Source: Candidatus Methanogaster sp. UBA203
Lineage (GTDB): Archaea; Halobacteriota; Methanosarcinia; Methanosarcinales; Methanogasteraceae
Assembly (NCBI GenBank): GCA_002503595.1
Contig: DASC01000138.1
Span: 1-9,218 of the forward strand
DNA: 9,218 nt
Reading direction: 5' to 3'
Below the pieces are notes generated by a model. The model saw only the letters and a program-made list of their open reading frames with translations. It did not search any database and was not told the DNA's origin. This document shows positions 5,722 through 9,218 of this stretch, piece after piece. Both the position numbers and the translations under genes were made by a program. The first letter of the stretch is position 1, and each line of letters opens with the position of its first letter.

Positions 5722-7134
5722 CTAGCCTCCTCTTCTAAGCCAAACGAAGAGAGCAAGAATCGATGCAAACGAGACCACTGCCCCGAACCCGGGACTGTTC
5801 GCTGCATCTGCTTCACCCTCTGCCGCTCCTGCTGTTCCAGTCGTTTCCTTCGTTCCTTCAGCCCCTACAGCCTCTGCAAGCTCTGCTTCAGCCCGGAGCC
5901 TCTTGTCTTCCGACTTAATCTTCACAGCGGTCTCCTTGAGCGGTCCCCATCCATACCACTGTTCCTGATCCGCGTTTGCATGGAACGCGCTCTGGAAACA
6001 ACGCATCCGGTACTTCATCCACATGACCCATAGATCCTCCTCGATCGTATGTGACTGATCGTAGAACCTGAGAACATCAGGATATGGATAGGACTGAAGT
6101 TCATCGATGTAATCCGGCTCAGGGAGGATGCCGTCGCGGTGTAGTGCTGCCACAGTCTCGACCGACTCCGCATAGACCCGGTCAGCTTCTCGGAGCATCT
6201 GGTCTCCTTCTTCAAGGGAGATTCTTGCGAACTCCTCTGAGTGGCAGTCACCACATACTGTGATCATCTTCTCTCGAGGTTCGTTCCACTCGTCCATCGT
6301 GAGTCTTGCAAGCTTTGCAGGACCTATGAGATCGAACCTTGCAGTCGGATTCCCGTCTGCATCAAGGACACCGAACGACTTCAGGACAGATGCTCGGTCT
6401 TCTGCCCATTCCGCATCAGGCTCCTCGACTCTGACGCCAAGAAATCCCCATGAAGTGATGACCTTGTGGTCTCCGCCACTTATATGGCACATCTGGCATG
6501 TGGGGCTGGTGTAACTCTCTTTCGCCTCGGAGAGGGGTGCGCTCCAGTCCCAGTCGTCGCCCTCGGTCAGGTAGATCACACCGTGCTTCGAGGTCGAGTA
6601 CATCTCCCACTGGGCGTGGTCGAAGCCCTGATGGCATGTCATACATGCTTCGGGTCTTCTCGCCTCCTCTACTGAGAAACTGTGTCTCGTATGGCAGTTG
6701 TCACAGCCTACCACACCGTAGTGGTACTCATCCCATCCGGTCTCATCCTTCGCTCCCATCTTGTGGCAGCCTCCGCAGCCCTTCTGACCTTCCATCAGTT
6801 CTTTTGGTTGGTCTTTCGTCGTCGGCATCGCAAAGAGCGCAGTCCACGCGATGCTGTGCTTTCCGTCCATGTACTGGGAATCCTGCTCCGCGTGGCACGC
6901 ACCGCACGTCTCGTGTGTCGGCATCTTTACCTTATCAACGGTATCAGCCGAACTGTGTGCAAATCCATGACAGTCTGAGCAATCGACATCATCGCCCATC
7001 GCACCACTCTTGAAATCCCGGACGATTTCGGGAGTGATTTCGCTGTGACAGTCTATACAGATTGATGCTGCTGCTGACCCCACCAGAAATGGGGTCAGGA
7101 GTATCAGAACCAGCAATACAAAAAGTCTCTTCAT
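5722..7134 (-). CDS. Octaheme hydroxylamine-oxidoreductase-like cytochrome, PGF-tailed
   Basis: This encodes 470 residues. A signal peptide (1-23) is followed by eight CXXCH sites at 26-30, 52-56, 77-81, 120-124, 144-148, 164-168, 213-217 and 294-298. The order and the stretches GFDHAQWEMYSTSKHG, CQMCHISGGDHKV...SWGFLG and the late helical WMKYRM...ADQEQWYGW are characteristic of the HAO/octaheme family. The Asp222-His223 pair may be the distal-pocket Asp-His of that family. Members oxidise hydroxylamine or hydrazine, or run in reverse on nitrite/hydroxylamine; direction depends on a Tyr cross-link to the active heme that I cannot assign here. An Ala/Glu/Gly-rich linker (about 416-446) leads to SPGFGAVV, a hydrophobic span and RRGG, a PGF-type surface anchor. 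AGGAGG (7144-7149) lies 9 nt before ATG 7134. Confidence 0.85.
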   Translation of the reverse strand: MKRLFVLLVLILLTPFLVGSAAASICIDCHSEITPEIVRDFKSGAMGDDVDCSDCHGFAHSSADTVDKVKMPTHETCGACHAEQDSQYMDGKHSIAWTALFAMPTTKDQPKELMEGQKGCGGCHKMGAKDETGWDEYHYGVVGCDNCHTRHSFSVEEARRPEACMTCHQGFDHAQWEMYSTSKHGVIYLTEGDDWDWSAPLSEAKESYTSPTCQMCHISGGDHKVITSWGFLGVRVEEPDAEWAEDRASVLKSFGVLDADGNPTARFDLIGPAKLARLTMDEWNEPREKMITVCGDCHSEEFARISLEEGDQMLREADRVYAESVETVAALHRDGILPEPDYIDELQSYPYPDVLRFYDQSHTIEEDLWVMWMKYRMRCFQSAFHANADQEQWYGWGPLKETAVKIKSEDKRLRAEAELAEAVGAEGTKETTGTAGAAEGEADAANSPGFGAVVSFASILALFVWLRRGG

Positions 7135-7169
7135 AGTCTTTTGCCTCCTGTTGTGTGCGTTTGTTGTTA

Positions 7170-7868
7170 TTATGTCTGTTCGAGAACACTCACATTCGGA
7201 TTCTTCTCTCCATACTTCCCGGCGAGTTCCGCCAGCACCTCATCCCTTGACTTTCCTTCGTGCTCAAGCCTCCCTATCAACTGATATGCGGCGAAGAGCG
7301 GCGAAGGTCCTATCTCTGACGCAAAGTTGCCGACGCCCTGATTCCAGACAAGGAGTGTGAATAGTTCGTCAAGTTCCGCAACAGTAACGCCCGCGTAGTA
7401 CGACTTCACAAGTTCCCGCGTCGCCTGACGAAGACGACCTGAACCAACCGCATTCGCAAGCGAGAGCAGGTATTTGGTCTTCATATCGATAGCAGGGTCT
7501 TCTTTCTTCCAGACGAGTTGCCAGAACTGCGACACAATCTTGCCGAGCGCTTTGTCGGTTTTACCAAGATTGGTAAGAGCTGCAGGGTGTAACGGGACAT
7601 TCATGACGCCGACGGTATTCTTCTCTTCTGTCCGGTAAAAGTACGTCCGGTATTCAGTATCCGAGATCTTCTCTGTGAGGTGCTCAAATCCGAGGTCTGC
7701 CATAGTAGAATATAGCGGGAACGGCTCGAAACTCTGGACCACGCAGATTCCACTGCCAGCAGCCACAACTTCTGCTTTCACAAGAATCGTAGACAGGAAA
7801 TTGCCTGTAAGCCCTTTGCCATCTACTACTTCGAATGATTCCTTCTTATCGGCCCATTCTTTGGTCAT
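7170..7868 (-). CDS. DUF2249 (TusA-like) and carboxymuconolactone-decarboxylase-like fusion
   Basis: This encodes 232 residues. Residues about 12-82 resemble DUF2249, with the TusA-like pattern of a small alpha/beta domain (DGKGLTGNFLSTILVKAEVVAAG, SFEPFPLYSTMADLGFE). Residues about 125-205 form a helical unit like the AhpD/carboxymuconolactone decarboxylase fold (KYLLSLANAVGSGRLRQATRELV, GVTVAELDELFTLLVWNQGVGNFA). The CxxC of AhpD is absent; the protein's only Cys is Cys42 in the first domain, so thiol-peroxidase chemistry is unlikely. DUF2249 domains are often near nitrite/NO and sulfur genes. GGTGG (7875-7879) precedes ATG 7868 by 6 nt. It is the first gene of the minus-strand run, 35 nt before the HAO-like gene, facing the regulator. 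Confidence 0.7.
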   Translation of the reverse strand: MTKEWADKKESFEVVDGKGLTGNFLSTILVKAEVVAAGSGICVVQSFEPFPLYSTMADLGFEHLTEKISDTEYRTYFYRTEEKNTVGVMNVPLHPAALTNLGKTDKALGKIVSQFWQLVWKKEDPAIDMKTKYLLSLANAVGSGRLRQATRELVKSYYAGVTVAELDELFTLLVWNQGVGNFASEIGPSPLFAAYQLIGRLEHEGKSRDEVLAELAGKYGEKNPNVSVLEQT

Positions 7869-8006
7869 GGGATACCACCTTCATGCGCGTAAACCTTTTA
7901 ATAGTTTACTGCTACAGTGATATGTATTGCGAGTATATAACATTATGGTGCGGAAATCGTCCATAAATCGTACGAGAAGTACGAAAATCGATATGGTGAT
8001 ATGCAA
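7869..8006. promoter_or_regulatory. Divergent promoter region with operator candidates
   Basis: One TATATAA box (7934-7940), nearly symmetrical, could serve both directions. TCGTAC-GAGAA-GTACGA (7968-7984) is a clean palindrome lying where plus-strand transcription would begin and just ahead of the regulator's ribosome site. AAATCG occurs at 7954, 7965 and 7985, spaced 11 and 20 bp, so on one helix face. ACTG-CTA-CAGT (7908-7918) is a smaller inverted repeat near the expected minus-strand start. Spaced sites suit the multimeric wrapping of Lrp-type proteins, so autoregulation is likely. Confidence 0.5.
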
Positions 8007-8456
8007 ATGATTGACGAAAGAGACCTAAAGATCATAGACATACTTCGTGAGAACGCACGCACACCGCACACCGAGATCGCTGCGAGACTCGATGTTGCCG
8101 AATCCACGATACGACACCGTGTGCAGGTGCTCGAGGAAGAAGGTGTAATACAACAGTACACCGTCGTAACCGATCCGGCAAAGCTCGGGTACAACTCAGT
8201 CGCCCTCGTCGGAATCGACGTTGAACCAACACACCTCCTCGATGTTGCACTGCGTTTGAGCGAGTTTCATGAGGTGAAATTCGTTGCGACCTCGGCAGGA
8301 GATCACATGATCATGACCGAAGTGTGGCTTACGGATGGGGGTGCGCTCAGGACATTCATCGCTGAGAATATCAAGAAGCTGGACGGCGTGAAGAGCGTGT
8401 CGCCGACTGTGATCATGGATAACTGGAAGGTACGCAGCGGGCATCTGCTACCGTGA
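8007..8456 (+). CDS. Lrp/AsnC family transcriptional regulator
   Basis: This encodes 149 residues. An N-terminal winged helix-turn-helix (about 3-55: IDERDLKIIDILRENARTP, IAARLDVAESTIRHRVQVLE) is followed by an RAM/AsnC ligand and oligomer domain (about 65-138) that includes SAGDHMIMTEVW. The start at ATG 8007 has GGTGAT (7995-8000) six bases upstream; the ATG at 8001 abuts that site and is less likely. The family senses amino acids or other small metabolites as dimers to octamers. Its position, transcribed away from the cytochrome cluster with shared upstream DNA, makes it the best candidate regulator of that cluster and of itself. The effector is not readable. Confidence 0.85.
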   Translation: MIDERDLKIIDILRENARTPHTEIAARLDVAESTIRHRVQVLEEEGVIQQYTVVTDPAKLGYNSVALVGIDVEPTHLLDVALRLSEFHEVKFVATSAGDHMIMTEVWLTDGGALRTFIAENIKKLDGVKSVSPTVIMDNWKVRSGHLLP

Positions 8457-8480
8457 ATGAAAATTAAGAGGTAGGATATT

Positions 8481-8696
8481 ATGGAAAAAGAAATAAAAAT
8501 ATGGTATAATAAAGAAGGAGATTACCTTGAAGTTATCTTTGATCGGAAAGCCGGGTACTTCAAGGAGACCGAGAACGATTCCGTGATGAAAAAAGTCGAC
8601 GAAAGTGGAAACATCGTCGGGTTTTCCATCCTGAAGGTGAGTGCACTCAAGGGGCAAAAACCACTTTCAGTCGGTCTCGCAAGTCACATCGCCTGA
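8481..8696 (+). CDS. DUF2283 small protein
   Basis: This encodes 71 residues with the DUF2283 pattern: an opening strand with Tyr (IWYNKEGDYLEVIF), a middle KETENDSVMKKVDESGNIVGFSIL, and a short end. Members are often the small partner in toxin-antitoxin-like pairs, but no partner gene is next to it here. GAGGT (8468-8472) precedes the ATG by 8 nt. It follows the regulator by 24 nt and is probably co-transcribed. The composition at the 5' end is more AT-rich than its neighbours. Confidence 0.7.
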   Translation: MEKEIKIWYNKEGDYLEVIFDRKAGYFKETENDSVMKKVDESGNIVGFSILKVSALKGQKPLSVGLASHIA

Positions 8697-8732
8697 CATG
8701 TTGGCATTACGTCTTCGACACTTCGCAAGTTG

Positions 8733-9218
8733 ATGAAACTGCTAATCCTGTACGGAGGAAACTTCGGGGAACGAGTGATACGAAACCTTGTGAACGACTC
8801 CGAATTCTGCAAATCCTGTGACCCGCTCTGCACACACTGTAAGTATGAGCGGTATTGCTACGCAGAAAGTATCATTGGCACGATCAGATTCCCTGCACCC
8901 GAGACGCTGCCTGATTTCATCGACGATCCTGATCCATACATCCCGGTGCTGCCATCAGCGGATATCATGATCGCAACAGAGATCCATCCCGACATACTGA
9001 TGGAACTGCCCCCGCGGCTGAATGACGCCGGAATCAAAGGCTTGATCGTTCCGGTCGAGCAGTCAAGAGAGGTCTCTTCAGGGCTTGCGAAACAGGTGGG
9101 AGAGAGGTGCAGCGATCTCGGGATCGAATCCGCATTCCCAAAGCCGTTCTGCTCGCTTAACCGGGAAGAAGGGATCACCGGAAGATTTGTTTCCGAGTTC
9201 GGGATTGGAATCCCGGTT
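8733..9218 (+). CDS. DUF166 family protein, 5' part (cut by window end)
   Basis: The frame is open for 162 codons to the end of the window with no stop. It begins MKLLILYGGNFGERVIRNLV and has a Cys cluster C-x2-C-x3-C-x2-C-x5-C at about residues 26-42, fit for zinc or an Fe-S cluster, then IPVLPSADIMIATEIHPD and GLIVPVEQ. These match the DUF166 family of methanogens, sometimes labelled thymidylate-synthase-like without firm proof. No clear ribosome site precedes ATG 8733; TTG 8730 is in frame. It lies 36 nt after the DUF2283 stop. Confidence 0.75.
   Translation, partial: MKLLILYGGNFGERVIRNLVNDSEFCKSCDPLCTHCKYERYCYAESIIGTIRFPAPETLPDFIDDPDPYIPVLPSADIMIATEIHPDILMELPPRLNDAGIKGLIVPVEQSREVSSGLAKQVGERCSDLGIESAFPKPFCSLNREEGITGRFVSEFGIGIPV

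Noticed and set aside
5685..5816. N-terminal extension of the rubrerythrin-like protein to 5816
   Set aside because: It would overlap the HAO-like gene's end, GGAGGTC lies just before ATG 5684, and the ferritin fold is complete without it.

Overview
The window looks archaeal, most likely from a euryarchaeal methanogen or alkane/methane oxidiser of the Halobacteriota side. This rests on GGTGAT/GGAGG ribosome sites matching the archaeal 16S 3' end, a TATATAA promoter box, U-tracts after genes, PGF-type C-terminal surface-anchoring tails on multiheme cytochromes, a small siroheme sulfite-reductase-like protein of the kind found in methanogens, and a DUF166 gene typical of methanogens. The exact lineage (ANME-like, Syntrophoarchaeum-like, Archaeoglobi-like) cannot be fixed from the sequence alone.

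Layout. Positions 1-119 are non-coding and rich in inverted repeats. From 7868 down to 120 there is a minus-strand run of nine genes with short gaps or overlaps. In transcription order these are: a DUF2249 + carboxymuconolactone-decarboxylase-like fusion (7170-7868), an octaheme hydroxylamine-oxidoreductase-like cytochrome (5722-7134), a rubrerythrin-like ferritin-fold protein (5301-5684), a probable 19-codon small ORF (5236-5295), a Dsr-like siroheme/Fe-S protein (4559-5230), a cupin (4221-4559), octaheme cytochrome B (2650-4180, frameshifted), a truncated cupin (2343-2582), octaheme cytochrome A (755-2257, apparently starting at ATA) and a membrane-anchored DUF302 protein (120-605). A 138-bp divergent promoter region separates this run from plus-strand genes: an Lrp/AsnC regulator (8007-8456), a DUF2283 protein (8481-8696) and the 5' part of a DUF166 gene (8733 to the window end).

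How the genes may work together. Three exported octaheme cytochromes, each with a PGF-type tail, would place 24 hemes at the outer cell surface. The HAO-like enzyme, the siroheme protein, the rubrerythrin-like protein and the DUF2249 and DUF302 proteins suggest a module for small N- or S-oxyanions, NO/hydroxylamine or oxidative stress, possibly tied to extracellular electron flow. This is inference. The divergent Lrp-type gene is the obvious candidate regulator. A 15-bp palindrome of the form CGTAM-N5-KTACG lies in front of it and again in front of cytochrome A.

The cytochrome B/A part is a tandem duplication of about 1.9 kb whose endpoints can be read: one inside the cupin gene at about codon 29, the other just past the cytochrome's downstream T-tract. 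It explains the headless second cupin. The two cytochrome copies have since diverged: A has lost its ATG (ATA in the same place), while B has gained a Cys-rich insert and a one-base frameshift.
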